Below, one piece after another: positions 26,231 through 34,655 of a stretch of DNA of 64,000 nt. A program made the translations under genes and the position numbers. The stretch is taken from positions 1 through 64,000 of the forward strand of contig JAHIQI010000030.1 of assembly GCA_018902755.1 (NCBI GenBank), in the 5' to 3' direction. The DNA is from Pseudomonadota bacterium (lineage in GTDB: Bacteria; Desulfobacterota; Desulfarculia; Desulfarculales; Desulfarculaceae). The first letter of the stretch is position 1, and every line of letters begins with the position of its first letter. The notes under the pieces are model-generated. The model was given only the letters and a program-made list of their open reading frames with translations, did not search any database and had not been told where the DNA came from.

Positions 26231-26755
26231 CTAGAATTCAACGCCCTTTTGGGCGGGCACCCCGTTGTCGGCGTGGTGCCGCCAGGGGTCCATGACCGTG
26301 ACCATGTCGGCCAGTTCCATTATCTCTTGGGGACAGCCCCGGCCGGTGAGCACCAGGTGCAACCGGGGTGTTTTATTCTTGATCAGCTCGGCCACCTCGG
26401 CAGGGTCCACGAAGCCCATGGTCATGGCGTTGTTTATCTCGTCCAGGATGATCAGGTCCCAGTTGCCCGAAGCCACCTCGGCCCGGGCCATGTCCCAGCC
26501 CCGCTGGGCCGCCTCCTGGTGGGGGGCGCGGTCGGTGCCGGGCATGATCAAGCCCAGCCCAGTGGCCCTTATCTCCACCCCCGGCAGCTTGGCGGCGGCC
26601 TCGAACTCGCTGTAGCCCTTGCCGCTCTTGATGAACTGGATGATGAGGATGCGCCAGCCGTAGCCCGAGGCCCTGAGGGTCAGCCCCAGGGCGGCGGTGG
26701 TTTTGCCCTTGCCGTCGCCGGTGTTGATCATCACCAGGCCTTTGCGCTGCGCCAT
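26231..26755 (-). CDS. cobO: Corrinoid (cob(I)yrinic acid a,c-diamide) adenosyltransferase
   Basis: The 174-residue protein has the P-loop INTGDGKGKTTAALGLTLRA near its start, then ILIIQFIKSG, LIILDEINNAM and HLVLTGRGCPQEIMELADMVT, all hallmarks of the CobA/CobO/BtuR family. It transfers the adenosyl group of ATP to Co(I) of corrinoids, making adenosylcobalamin. ATG 26755 is chosen for GGAGAC immediately upstream. Length is normal. No other cobalamin synthesis gene lies nearby, though a corrinoid-dependent methyltransferase locus is present at 56-62 kb. Confidence 0.93.
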   Translation of the reverse strand: MAQRKGLVMINTGDGKGKTTAALGLTLRASGYGWRILIIQFIKSGKGYSEFEAAAKLPGVEIRATGLGLIMPGTDRAPHQEAAQRGWDMARAEVASGNWDLIILDEINNAMTMGFVDPAEVAELIKNKTPRLHLVLTGRGCPQEIMELADMVTVMDPWRHHADNGVPAQKGVEF

Positions 26756-26894
26756 GATGTCTCCGTGGGTTTGGTTTATGGGGCTAACCACACATACGCT
26801 GGGGGATGCGCGGTGTCAAGCTCGCGCCGTACGACCGCGCCGATGGCGGGGCGACCCCGGCCATGGCACAAATAAGAAGGGAAAGAACGAGTCC

Positions 26895-27368
26895 TTAGAA
26901 CAGGTCCCAGATTTCCATCTGTTTGCGCAAAGTCTTGATGAACTGCTCGGTGCGGCGCTTGAGGCGGTTCTCCAGGATGCGCACCACGCCTTCCATCACC
27001 TGATAGCCCATGGTGTGGTCGCTATCCATGACCTCCTTAAAAGCCGCGCCCTTGACCACCAACACCTCGCAGGGCTCGGCGCAGGCGGCCTGGGAGGTGT
27101 AGTCCAGGCCCAACAGGGAGGACCAGCCAAAGGAGTAGCCGGGCTTCACCGCGCCCAGGGAGATGGTCACCGCCGGTGATATGTCCACCTTCAGCAGCAC
27201 CTTGCCGGTCAGAAGCATGAAAAAGTTGTCCGCTGCCTGGCCCTGCTCAAAGACGGTGTCTTTTTCTTCAAATTGTTTTAACTGGGTCAGGGGGGCCAGC
27301 CTCTCCAGCATCTGCCTTTCCAGATTTTGAAGCAGGTAGATTTGTTTCACTTCATCGACCGAAGCCAT
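26895..27368 (-). CDS. Stand-alone cyclic-nucleotide-binding domain protein
   Basis: A 157-residue protein consisting of one CNB (Crp-like) beta-barrel, FEEKDTVFEQGQAADNFFMLLTGKVLLKV...VVKGAAFKEVM, and a C-terminal helix that could dimerise. There is no helix-turn-helix. The phosphate-binding cassette reads FGWSSLLGLDYTSQAAC, with Gln where cAMP-binding members have Arg before Ala-Ala, so affinity for cAMP is doubtful. Two class III cyclases lie in the window and it could be an effector for one, but its position before the antiporter operon gives no proof. Confidence 0.82.
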   Translation of the reverse strand: MASVDEVKQIYLLQNLERQMLERLAPLTQLKQFEEKDTVFEQGQAADNFFMLLTGKVLLKVDISPAVTISLGAVKPGYSFGWSSLLGLDYTSQAACAEPCEVLVVKGAAFKEVMDSDHTMGYQVMEGVVRILENRLKRRTEQFIKTLRKQMEIWDLF

Positions 27369-27424
27369 GGCTTCTCTCCTTCAAAGGCTCGAATGGTTGG
27401 TTCTTTAGTAGCCTTTCTTCTATC

Positions 27425-29197
27425 TTACGCCAAAAGGTAGAGCACAATCAGCATTACCGCCGCGGCCAAGGCTCCCACGCCCACCGGCAAGGCTCCCCGG
27501 GCGAAGCCGCGCTCCAGGGCCCGCTTGCGCTGCTCCAGGGGCCAGCCGCGCACCTTGAACAGCCACCACACCGGCACCAGCACCAGCTTGGACATTATCG
27601 CCGGAGCCTGGCGGGCGAAGCGGTTGACCGCCCCGGTGGCGCCGTTCACCAACCAGCGGTCGCTGGCCGCGTTGATGCCGCCCAGACCCCAATCCACCAG
27701 CCGGTAAAAGGCGCGGCCGCCCTTGCGGTAGAACCAGTCGAAGTCCAGGTTGATGGCCCGGATCTCGGCCGGATAGTAGCCGGAGTAGATCAGGAGCACG
27801 AAGGCCAGGGCTCCGAAGAGCAGCAGCTGGAGCTGGCCCACCACGTGGGCCCCTGTGTAGGGGGCGTAGTCCACCGGGAAGGGCAGGATGTTGTACAGCG
27901 GCTGAGGGAAGATGCCGATGCCCAGGCAGAAGAAGGCGGCGATGCCCATGGCCCAGGTCATGTTCCAGGGCGGGTCGCTGGCCCTGATTCCCGAGTCGTG
28001 GCCGAAAAAGGTGAAGTAAGGCACCTTGATGCCCGCGTGGTCGATGACGCCCACCGAGGCGAACTGGAGCATGAACCATATGGTGGTCAGGTGTTGCAGG
28101 CCGGCCGCGCTGACGATCATGGACTTGGACACGAAGCCGCTGAAAAGGGGGAAGGCGCTGATGGAGGCCGAGCCCACCATGCAGAACACGGCGGTGAGCG
28201 GCATGGTCTTGTACAGCCCGCCCAGATCGGTGCAGCGGCTGCGCCCGGTCATGGTGAGCACGCTACCAGCGGCCATGAACAGCAGGGCCTTGTAGAGGAT
28301 GTGGCAAAAGGCGTGGCTGACCGTGCCGTTGATGGCCAGGGTGGTGCCGATGCCGATGCCGCACATCATGTAACCCACCTGGTTCATCAGACTGTAGGAG
28401 AGCACCCGGCGGATATCGTTTTCCAGCACCGCGTAGAAGATGGGGAAGATGGTCATTATCGCCCCCACCCAGATCAAGACCTCGGCCCCGGCAAAGGTGC
28501 GGCACATGAGGTACACCGCGCTCTTGGTGGTGAAGGCGCTCAGGAAGACGGCCCCGGTGGGGGTGGCCTCGGGGTAGGCGTCCTTGAGCCAGGGGTGCAG
28601 GGGCGGGATGGCGGCGTTCAGGGCGATGCCCAGGAAGATGAGCCAGGCCGCCGCGCCCTCCAGCTTGAGCGCTCCGATGGCGATGGGCCCGCCCCCGGCC
28701 AACAGCAGCATGATGCCCGCAAAAAGCAGCAGCCCGCCGAACAGGTGCACCAGGATGTAGCGCAGAGCCGCCGCCCTGGCCGCCGGGGTGCGCCGGGCCA
28801 GGATCAGGAAGGTGGAGGCCACGGCCATGAATTCCCAGTACACGTACAGGCTGAACCAGTCGCCGCACAGGGTGACCCCCAAGGCCCCGCCCGCGTAGAT
28901 GAGCGCCGCGCTGTGCTGAAGGTCGTCCTCCACTTTGAGGGCGAACAGGAAGCCGATCACCGAGATGATCAGGAAGATGTAGGCGAACACCCGGCTCAGG
29001 CGGTCCAGCTTCATCAGGACGATCTGGTAGTCCAGGAAGCTGAAGCTCCAGTAGGTGCCCAGGGGGGTGTTGTACAGCAGATACAAGGCGAACAGAGGCA
29101 GGGCCAGCATGAAGGCCTGCTTGAAGCGCTGGGGCAATAGCGGCACCAGGGCCGCGCCCGCCAGGAACAACAGCGCCGGAGGCAGGCCGCTAATCAT
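27425..29197 (-). CDS. MrpD/NuoL-type ion-translocating subunit (third antiporter subunit)
   Basis: A 590-residue polytopic protein of the proton_antipo_M family. The core has about 14 membrane helices with LLFAGIMLLLAGG, HPWLKDAYPEATPTGAVFLSAFTTKSAVYLMCR and LSYSLMNQVGYMMCGIGIG, containing the conserved Lys and His/Pro breaks of the ion channel. The C-terminal 110 residues add a long amphipathic stretch and a last helix, recalling the lateral arm of NuoL. It is the last gene of the antiporter operon and overlaps the 79-aa gene by eight bases. No redox subunit is nearby, so it probably belongs to the same Mrp-like complex. Confidence 0.85.
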   Translation of the reverse strand: MISGLPPALLFLAGAALVPLLPQRFKQAFMLALPLFALYLLYNTPLGTYWSFSFLDYQIVLMKLDRLSRVFAYIFLIISVIGFLFALKVEDDLQHSAALIYAGGALGVTLCGDWFSLYVYWEFMAVASTFLILARRTPAARAAALRYILVHLFGGLLLFAGIMLLLAGGGPIAIGALKLEGAAAWLIFLGIALNAAIPPLHPWLKDAYPEATPTGAVFLSAFTTKSAVYLMCRTFAGAEVLIWVGAIMTIFPIFYAVLENDIRRVLSYSLMNQVGYMMCGIGIGTTLAINGTVSHAFCHILYKALLFMAAGSVLTMTGRSRCTDLGGLYKTMPLTAVFCMVGSASISAFPLFSGFVSKSMIVSAAGLQHLTTIWFMLQFASVGVIDHAGIKVPYFTFFGHDSGIRASDPPWNMTWAMGIAAFFCLGIGIFPQPLYNILPFPVDYAPYTGAHVVGQLQLLLFGALAFVLLIYSGYYPAEIRAINLDFDWFYRKGGRAFYRLVDWGLGGINAASDRWLVNGATGAVNRFARQAPAIMSKLVLVPVWWLFKVRGWPLEQRKRALERGFARGALPVGVGALAAAVMLIVLYLLA

Positions 29198-29429
29198 AGT
29201 AGTCCTCCCGGCGCTTGATGATCCGGCGCAGGGCCTTGGCCAATACGATCAGCGCCAGGTAGCACAGGAAGCCGTAGACCGCGTAAAACTCCGGAGCGTT
29301 CTCCCAGGAAAAGTGGCCGTGCTTGGAGATGAAAAAGTCGGCCACCAAAAGCCCGGCCAGGAAGACGTACAGGCATATGAGCAGGCGCTTTACGTTGACC
29401 GCCTTGTCGAATATCTTCAGCTCGCGCAT
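29190..29429 (-). CDS. Small two-helix membrane protein in the antiporter operon
   Basis: A 79-residue protein with two predicted membrane helices (about residues 15-32, LLICLYVFLAGLLVADFF, and 46-66, FYAVYGFLCYLALIVLAKAL) and a basic C-terminal end. It overlaps the downstream MrpD-type gene and follows the 41-aa gene by nine bases. It is probably an accessory subunit of the complex; no family is recognised. Confidence 0.75.
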   Translation of the reverse strand: MRELKIFDKAVNVKRLLICLYVFLAGLLVADFFISKHGHFSWENAPEFYAVYGFLCYLALIVLAKALRRIIKRREDYYD

Positions 29430-29438
29430 GACCGCTCC

Positions 29439-29564
29439 TTAACCCACGACTCCGGTCAACACCAGCACCAGGTAAACCGCCGCCACCCCCACCAGCGCCC
29501 ACAGCACCGGCCGGTAGCCTGGCTCGGCGTCGTGCTTCAGTTCGCGCAGCTCGCCTTGCTCCAT
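29439..29564 (-). CDS. 41-residue single-helix membrane peptide in the antiporter operon
   Basis: A short gene between two antiporter subunits. The ATG at 29564 is preceded by GGAGG with six bases spacing. The peptide has a charged N-terminus (MEQGELRELKHD) and one membrane helix (VLWALVGVAAVYLVLVLTGV). Two bases separate it from the upstream stop and nine from the downstream start. It is likely a real small subunit that automated annotation often misses. Confidence 0.65.
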   Translation of the reverse strand: MEQGELRELKHDAEPGYRPVLWALVGVAAVYLVLVLTGVVG

Positions 29565-29566
29565 GC

Positions 29567-31039
29567 TCAGCCTCCGAACAGACTGGCCACGGCCATCTGG
29601 GCCAGGCGCAGGAATGGTTGGGGATAGAAGAACAACACCAGGGAGCAGGCGGCGGTGATCAATGGCGGCACCCAGGCCGCGGCCGGGCCCTCGTCGCGGC
29701 CCTCGGCCCAGGCCGCCTCGGTGGGCGGCTTGAAATAGGCCCGGTAGACAATGGGCAAAAAGTAGGCCGCGTTCAAAAGCGAGCTGACCAACAGCACCAC
29801 CAGCAGGGCCACGGACCCGGCCTGCAAACAGCCCAGGGCCAGGTACCACTTGCTGATGAACCCGCCGGTGGGGGGCAGGCCGATGACGCTGAGGCTGCCC
29901 ACCAAGAAGGCGGCCATGGTCCAGGGCATGCGCTTGCCGATGCCGGTCATCTCGCTGATGTTTTTTTTGCCGGTGGCCACGAAGATGGCCCCGGCGCACA
30001 TGAACAAGGTGATCTTGCCGAAGGCGTGCATGGCGATGTGCAGGGTGCCGCCGGTCATGCCCTTGGGGCTGAGTAGGGCCAGGCCCAGCACGATGTAGCT
30101 GAGTTGGCCGATGGTGGAAAAGGCCAGGCGGCGCTTGAGCCCGTCCTGGCTCAGGGCGATCAAGGAGGCCACGATGATGGTGAAGGCCGCCACCCAGGCC
30201 ACGGCCAGGCCCAGGTCCAGGCCCCTGAGCAGGTCCACTCCGAAGACCCCGGTGATGATGCGCAGGATGGAGAAGACCCCCACCTTGACCACGGCCACGG
30301 CGTGGAGCAAGGCGCTGACCGGGGTGGGAGCCACCATGGCCGCGGGCAGCCAGGAGTGCACCGGGATGATCCCGGCCTTGGCAAAGCCGAAGATGAACAT
30401 GAACAACAGCACCCCGGCCATGACCGGGCTCACCTTACCGGCCAGGAAGCCGGTGGGCGAAAAGGCCAGGGTGCCGGCCTGCTGGTAGGCGATGATCATG
30501 GCCGGCAGGGCCAGGGCGATAGAGGTGCCCATGATGTAGAAGAGGTATTTGCGCCCCGAGGAGCGGGCCTCGGGGTCCTGGTGATGGGTAACCAGGGGAT
30601 AGGTGGCCAGGGAGAGCATCTCGTAGAAAAGGTACATGGTGAACAGGTTGGCGCTGAAGGCCACCCCGATGGTGGCTGAGAGCGCCACCGCGAAGAAGCA
30701 GAAGTAGCGGGTCTGGGAGTGCTCGTCCAGGCCGCGCATGTAGCCGATGGAATAGGCGCTGGTCACGATCCACAGGCTGGAGGAGACCAGGGCGAACAGC
30801 AGGCCGAAGGCGTCCACCTTCAGGGCCAAAGGCGCGCCGGGCAGCACCGGGGCCAGGGTGATGCCCACCTCCTTGCCCGCCATCACCAGGGGCAGCAGCG
30901 AAGCCACCAACAAGAGCTTGATGCCCGCGGCGATGAAGGTCACCGATTCCCGGGCGTTGGGCCTCTTGCGGCACAGGATGATGAAAGGCACCGCGGCCAG
31001 GGAGACCAGCACCGCCAGGAGCGGGGTTATGGAGTGCAT
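29567..31039 (-). CDS. MrpD/NuoN-type ion-translocating subunit (second antiporter subunit)
   Basis: About 490 residues with 14 membrane helices of the proton_antipo_M family. Conserved landmarks include MYLFYEMLSLATYPLVTHHQ, FGFAKAGIIPVHSWLPAAMVAPTPVSALLHAVAVVKVGVFSILR (the Lys/His ion pathway) and RRLAFSTIGQLSYIVLGLALL. The start is ambiguous: three GTG codons precede ATG 31039, which I prefer because GTAGGGG lies at a reasonable distance; 31048 is the alternative. It lies 13 bases after the first MrpD gene. Confidence 0.87.
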   Translation of the reverse strand: MHSITPLLAVLVSLAAVPFIILCRKRPNARESVTFIAAGIKLLLVASLLPLVMAGKEVGITLAPVLPGAPLALKVDAFGLLFALVSSSLWIVTSAYSIGYMRGLDEHSQTRYFCFFAVALSATIGVAFSANLFTMYLFYEMLSLATYPLVTHHQDPEARSSGRKYLFYIMGTSIALALPAMIIAYQQAGTLAFSPTGFLAGKVSPVMAGVLLFMFIFGFAKAGIIPVHSWLPAAMVAPTPVSALLHAVAVVKVGVFSILRIITGVFGVDLLRGLDLGLAVAWVAAFTIIVASLIALSQDGLKRRLAFSTIGQLSYIVLGLALLSPKGMTGGTLHIAMHAFGKITLFMCAGAIFVATGKKNISEMTGIGKRMPWTMAAFLVGSLSVIGLPPTGGFISKWYLALGCLQAGSVALLVVLLVSSLLNAAYFLPIVYRAYFKPPTEAAWAEGRDEGPAAAWVPPLITAACSLVLFFYPQPFLRLAQMAVASLFGG

Positions 31040-31052
31040 CACCACCACGCCC

Positions 31053-32561
31053 CTACCCCAGCCCCGCCGGGATGATGGGCAAAATTATCTTCTCCACCAG
31101 GGGCCCGGTGGCCAGGCCCAGGGCCACCAGCCCCAGGGCGGCGGCCATCAGCGGCAGCAGCATGGACAGCGGGGCCTCGGCCAGGGCCACCGCCCCGCCG
31201 TGCTCCCCGTGGCCCTCGTGCCCGCCGTGGCCGTGGCTCATGGGCTCGAAAAAGGCGATCTCGAAGATGCGGAAGAACAGCACCACGTTGACCAGGCTGG
31301 AGAAAAGCAGGGCGATCACGAATCCCCAGTGCCCCGCCTCCAGGCCGCCCCGGATGAGGTACCACTTGGAGAAAAAGCCGCAAAAGGGCGGCACCCCTAT
31401 CATGGCCAGGGCCCCGGCGGCCAGGGCGGTCATGGTCCAGGGCATCTTCTTGAACAGGCCCTGCAAGTCCTCGAAGGCGGTGCCCCGGGTCTTCTGGTAG
31501 ATGCAGCCCGCGGCCAAGAACACGCAGAAGGTCATCACCGCGTCGTTGATGATGTGCAGGATGGCCCCGGTCATGGCCAACTTGTTGCCCAGCCAGGCCC
31601 CGCCCACCATGTAGCCCACCTCGGCCACCACGATGTAGGCCAGCATGCGCTTGAGGTCCCGCTGGCCCAGGGCCAGCAGCGCCCCGGCCACCATGGCCGC
31701 CACGGCCAGCCACACCACGAACTGGCTGAGCGCCACCTCTTGCAATATGAACTCCACGGTGAACACCGAGATCATCACCCGGATCATCACGTAGACCATC
31801 ACCTTGGTCATCAGCGGGGCCAGCAGCGAGGCCGCCGGGGACGGGGCGAAGCCGTAGGCGTTGGGCAGCCAGGCGTGCAGGGGGAAGAAGGCCATCTTCA
31901 TCCACAGCCCCACCAGGGTGATGGCAAAGGCGGCCAGCAGGGCCAGGGAGCCGTAGAGCGGGGTCAGCAGCTTGGCCAGGTCGGCCATGTTCAGGCTGCC
32001 GGTGACGATGTAGAGGTAGCCCACCCCCAGCAGGTAGAAGCTGGCCCCGATGGTGCCCAGGAACAAATAGTTCAGACTGGCCAAGGGAGCCCGCCCTCCC
32101 CCCAGGCCGATAAGGGCGTAGCCGGTGAGGGAGGTTATCTCCAAAAGCACGTACAGGTTGAAGGCGTCGCCGGTGACCACCATGCCCAGCATGCCGGTGA
32201 CCGCCAGGACGTAGAGGGTGTAAAAGGGCCCGATCTTTTCGGGGTAGTCGGTCATCACCGCGCGGTAGCTGGCCGCCAAGTTGAACAAAGCCACCCAGGA
32301 GACCAGGGCGGCCACCACCGCGTTTAGGTTGTCCACCTGGTAGACGATGCCCCAGGGCGGAGCCCAGCCGCCCAGGCGGTAGGTCACCGGGCCGCTGGTC
32401 AAGACCTGGGCCAGCAGGCCGGTGGAGGCGGCGGCGGAGATACCCAGTCCCAGGAGAGCAAAGGGCAGGCACAGACGGGGGCGCAGCCAGCCGGCCACGC
32501 TGACCAACAGCGCGCACAGCAGGGGGCCTATCACCACCAGGGCTGGGTATTGCTCGCTCAT
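31053..32561 (-). CDS. mrpD: Na+/H+ antiporter subunit D (MrpD-type)
   Basis: The 502-residue protein has 14 predicted helices and the MrpD core: LLEITSLTGYALIGLGGG, KMAFFPLHAWLPNAYGFAPSPAASLLAPLMTKVMVYVMIR and KRMLAYIVVAEVGYMVGG. Its Lys and His residues lie in the proton path. A His/Gly-rich cytoplasmic loop (HGHGGHEGHGEHGG) near the C-terminus could bind metal. It overlaps mrpC by four bases, the usual C-D order of Mrp operons, which makes it the best match to MrpD among the three paralogues here. Confidence 0.9.
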   Translation of the reverse strand: MSEQYPALVVIGPLLCALLVSVAGWLRPRLCLPFALLGLGISAAASTGLLAQVLTSGPVTYRLGGWAPPWGIVYQVDNLNAVVAALVSWVALFNLAASYRAVMTDYPEKIGPFYTLYVLAVTGMLGMVVTGDAFNLYVLLEITSLTGYALIGLGGGRAPLASLNYLFLGTIGASFYLLGVGYLYIVTGSLNMADLAKLLTPLYGSLALLAAFAITLVGLWMKMAFFPLHAWLPNAYGFAPSPAASLLAPLMTKVMVYVMIRVMISVFTVEFILQEVALSQFVVWLAVAAMVAGALLALGQRDLKRMLAYIVVAEVGYMVGGAWLGNKLAMTGAILHIINDAVMTFCVFLAAGCIYQKTRGTAFEDLQGLFKKMPWTMTALAAGALAMIGVPPFCGFFSKWYLIRGGLEAGHWGFVIALLFSSLVNVVLFFRIFEIAFFEPMSHGHGGHEGHGEHGGAVALAEAPLSMLLPLMAAALGLVALGLATGPLVEKIILPIIPAGLG

Positions 32562-32956
32562 GACTCCCTTAGCTGCTCGAGTATCTCGTCTTCCTCCAAG
32601 GTGCGGTGGCGCTGGTGAATCCTGATCACCAGGGCCAGGGCCACCCCCAGGGTGGCCACCGAGACCACGATGGCGGTGAGCATCAAGACGTGGGGCAGCG
32701 GGTTGATGTAGTCCGCCGCCCGCACCGCCGCCTCATGGCCATGGCCCGAACCGTGTTGCAGGATGGGGATGGTGGCCCCGTATTTGGCGCCGATGGAAAC
32801 ATAGAACAGGATGATCGCGGTCTGAAAGATGTTCATGCCCACGATCTTCTTGACCAGGTTGTTCTTGGCGATCATGGCCCACAGGCCGATCATCATCAGG
32901 GCGATGTAGACCCAGTAGTTGTACTTGGTGAGAAACAGCGGGATGTATTGCTCCAT
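32558..32956 (-). CDS. mrpC: Na+/H+ antiporter subunit C (NuoK-like)
   Basis: A 132-residue protein with three membrane helices (about 15-33, 38-56, 88-112). It has the NuoK/MrpC segment KKIVGMNIFQTAIILFYVSIG, and the loop NPLPHVLMLTAIVVSVATLGVALAL matches MnhC closely. In Mrp complexes it helps form the cation/proton channel next to MrpD. It lies two bases after the MrpB gene and overlaps mrpD by four bases. Confidence 0.91.
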   Translation of the reverse strand: MEQYIPLFLTKYNYWVYIALMMIGLWAMIAKNNLVKKIVGMNIFQTAIILFYVSIGAKYGATIPILQHGSGHGHEAAVRAADYINPLPHVLMLTAIVVSVATLGVALALVIRIHQRHRTLEEDEILEQLRES

Positions 32957-32958
32957 GC

Positions 32959-33789
32959 CTACAACCCCTGGTCCAGCCTGCCCTCGGAGGCCAGGTTCTT
33001 ATAGATCAGCACCATGGTGGCCATCACCGCCAGGCCCACCCCCACCTCCACGAAGAAAATGCCCAGGCTGCGCGCGGCCACAGGGTCAACCATGAGTATG
33101 GGGGCAAGGGCGGCGTAGTCCAGGAAGTTGCCTCCCATGGCCAGGGCCAGGGCGCCCACCCCGGCGTAGATGAACACCCCTATGGCGCTCATCAGGCCGG
33201 TGGCCACCTCCCTCATGCGCAGGGAGGCGGTGCGCAGGTCCCAGGAAAGGGCCAGCAGGATCACGCTGGCCCCCAGTATCACCCCGCCCTGGAAGCCGCC
33301 GCCCGGGCTGTGGTGGCCGTGGGCGATGACGTACAGGCCGAAGAGTTGGATAAAGGGGATGAGCAGACGGCATACGTTCATGACGATGAGGTCGTGGGGG
33401 GTCCAGTCATCGTCGATGCGCTTGAACACCTCTGGCGCGGGCTCGGTGTCCGGGGCCTGGCTCATCTCCACGATCACCCCCGAGGCCCGGTGGCGGTAGA
33501 CCCGGGAGGGCCCAGGCCGGGGCTCGCGCCGCCGCAGCAGGAGGAAGCAGGCCACCCCGGCGGTGAACACCACCGTGGTCTCGAACATGGTGTCAAAGCC
33601 GCGGTAGTCGGCCAACACCGAGGTGACGATGTTGGGCACCGAGGTGTCTTCCATGGTCTTTTCGATGTAGCGGGGCGATACGTGCAGGGCGGCGGGCGAG
33701 GCGGGATCGCCCCAATCGGGGAAATCCACGGTGGCCGATATCAACAGCCCCCCCACCAGGGCAACTATGGCCAGGGCCAGAGCCTTCAA
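32959..33789 (-). CDS. mrpB: MbhE-MrpB fusion antiporter subunit
   Basis: A 276-residue protein. The N-terminal 90 residues resemble MbhE (the C-terminal end of MrpA), with one helix, a periplasmic stretch ending VTSVLADYRGFDTMFETTVVFTAGVACF and a basic loop. The C-terminal half is the MnhB domain, with LIVMNVCRLLIPFIQLFGLYVIAHGHHSPGGGFQGGVILGASVIL. The start is TTG 33789, overlapping the MbhD stop with GGAGGAGCAAGG upstream; longer frames run into other genes. No full-length MrpA exists in the operon, so this fusion and the MbhD gene supply only its C-terminal part. Confidence 0.85.
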   Translation of the reverse strand: MKALALAIVALVGGLLISATVDFPDWGDPASPAALHVSPRYIEKTMEDTSVPNIVTSVLADYRGFDTMFETTVVFTAGVACFLLLRRREPRPGPSRVYRHRASGVIVEMSQAPDTEPAPEVFKRIDDDWTPHDLIVMNVCRLLIPFIQLFGLYVIAHGHHSPGGGFQGGVILGASVILLALSWDLRTASLRMREVATGLMSAIGVFIYAGVGALALAMGGNFLDYAALAPILMVDPVAARSLGIFFVEVGVGLAVMATMVLIYKNLASEGRLDQGL

Positions 33790-34031
33790 TCCTTGCTCCT
33801 CCGGCTGGTGCGGAAAACCGCGGCCACGAAAAACACGGTGCTCACCCCCGCCCCCACCGAGGCCTCGGTAAAGGCCACGTCCACCGCGCCCATGACCGCC
33901 CAGAGGATGCACATGAGAAAACTGTAGGCCCCGAAGAGGATGGCCGCCCCCATCAGGTCCTTGACCGCCAAGGCCCCCACCGCGCAGATCAGCACCAGGA
34001 TGAGTACCGCCAGGTCGATCTGCCAGATCAT
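33786..34031 (-). CDS. MbhD-like subunit (DUF4040; MrpA C-terminal fragment)
   Basis: An 81-residue, three-helix protein with the MbhD/DUF4040 segment AVKDLMGAAILFGAYSFLMCILWAVMGAVDVAFTEASVGAGVSTVFF. This domain forms the C-terminal portion of MrpA in Bacillus but is a separate gene in archaeal Mbh/Mbs complexes. It overlaps mrpG by four bases and the downstream MbhE-MrpB gene at its stop, so the three are translationally coupled. Confidence 0.88.
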   Translation of the reverse strand: MIWQIDLAVLILVLICAVGALAVKDLMGAAILFGAYSFLMCILWAVMGAVDVAFTEASVGAGVSTVFFVAAVFRTSRRSKD

Positions 34032-34357
34032 GAACCCGCCCCCTGCTTTGGCTTTTGCCAGGCCGCCTGCCCCGCCCGGATGCCCGCATCCACGATGGCG
34101 TGGGTGGCGGTGGGGCTGGCCAGGAAATAGAACACCACGATGAGCGCGATCTTGATGGCCACCAGCACGTTGTCCAGGGTGAAGGGGTGCAGGTGGTACA
34201 GGGCCAGGGCTCCCAGCATGAGGAAACTGCCCAGGGTGTCCATCTTGCCCGCTGGATGCAAGCGGGAATAAAAATCGGGGAAGCGCAGGATGCCCACCGC
34301 GCCCCCCAAGAAAAACACCAGGCCCACCCCCAGAATTATGGTCACCGCCAGGTTCAT
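34028..34357 (-). CDS. mrpG: Monovalent cation/H+ antiporter subunit G
   Basis: The 109-residue protein has three membrane helices and the MnhG core VFFLGGAVGILRFPDFYSRLHPAGKMDTLGSFLMLGALAL, which is diagnostic. The C-terminus has SPTATHAIVDAGIRAG, also typical. It lies 22 bases after mrpF and overlaps the MbhD-like gene by four bases. Confidence 0.93.
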   Translation of the reverse strand: MNLAVTIILGVGLVFFLGGAVGILRFPDFYSRLHPAGKMDTLGSFLMLGALALYHLHPFTLDNVLVAIKIALIVVFYFLASPTATHAIVDAGIRAGQAAWQKPKQGAGS

Positions 34358-34379
34358 GGGTTTTGTATCGTGCCTCCCC

Positions 34380-34655
34380 TCAGCGCCCCAGGCCGCCCCG
34401 TTTCTGGAAATAGCGCGACGCGGCCAGCACGGCCACGAAGTTCAAAAGGGCGTAGGCCAGGGCGATGTCCACGAACATGTCTACCCGGTGGAAGAGAAGC
34501 CCCACCAGCACCAACAGCACCGTGGTCTTGCTGCCCACGGCGTTGACCCCGATCAGCCGGTCCAGGACGCTGGGGCCCAGCAAGGCCCGGTACAGCGAGA
34601 GCATCATGATCAGGCACAGGAGCAAACCGGTGTAGAGGAAAACCTTGTCCATCAA
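34380..34655 (-). CDS. mrpF: Monovalent cation/H+ antiporter subunit F
   Basis: A 91-residue, three-helix protein with the MnhF pattern RALLGPSVLDRLIGVNAVGSKTTVLLVLVGLLF and a charged VDIALAYALLNFVA segment. It overlaps mrpE by four bases (ATGA). MrpF has been linked to bile-salt and Na+ efflux in Bacillus; here it is a structural part of the complex. Confidence 0.92.
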   Translation of the reverse strand: MMDKVFLYTGLLLCLIMMLSLYRALLGPSVLDRLIGVNAVGSKTTVLLVLVGLLFHRVDMFVDIALAYALLNFVAVLAASRYFQKRGGLGR

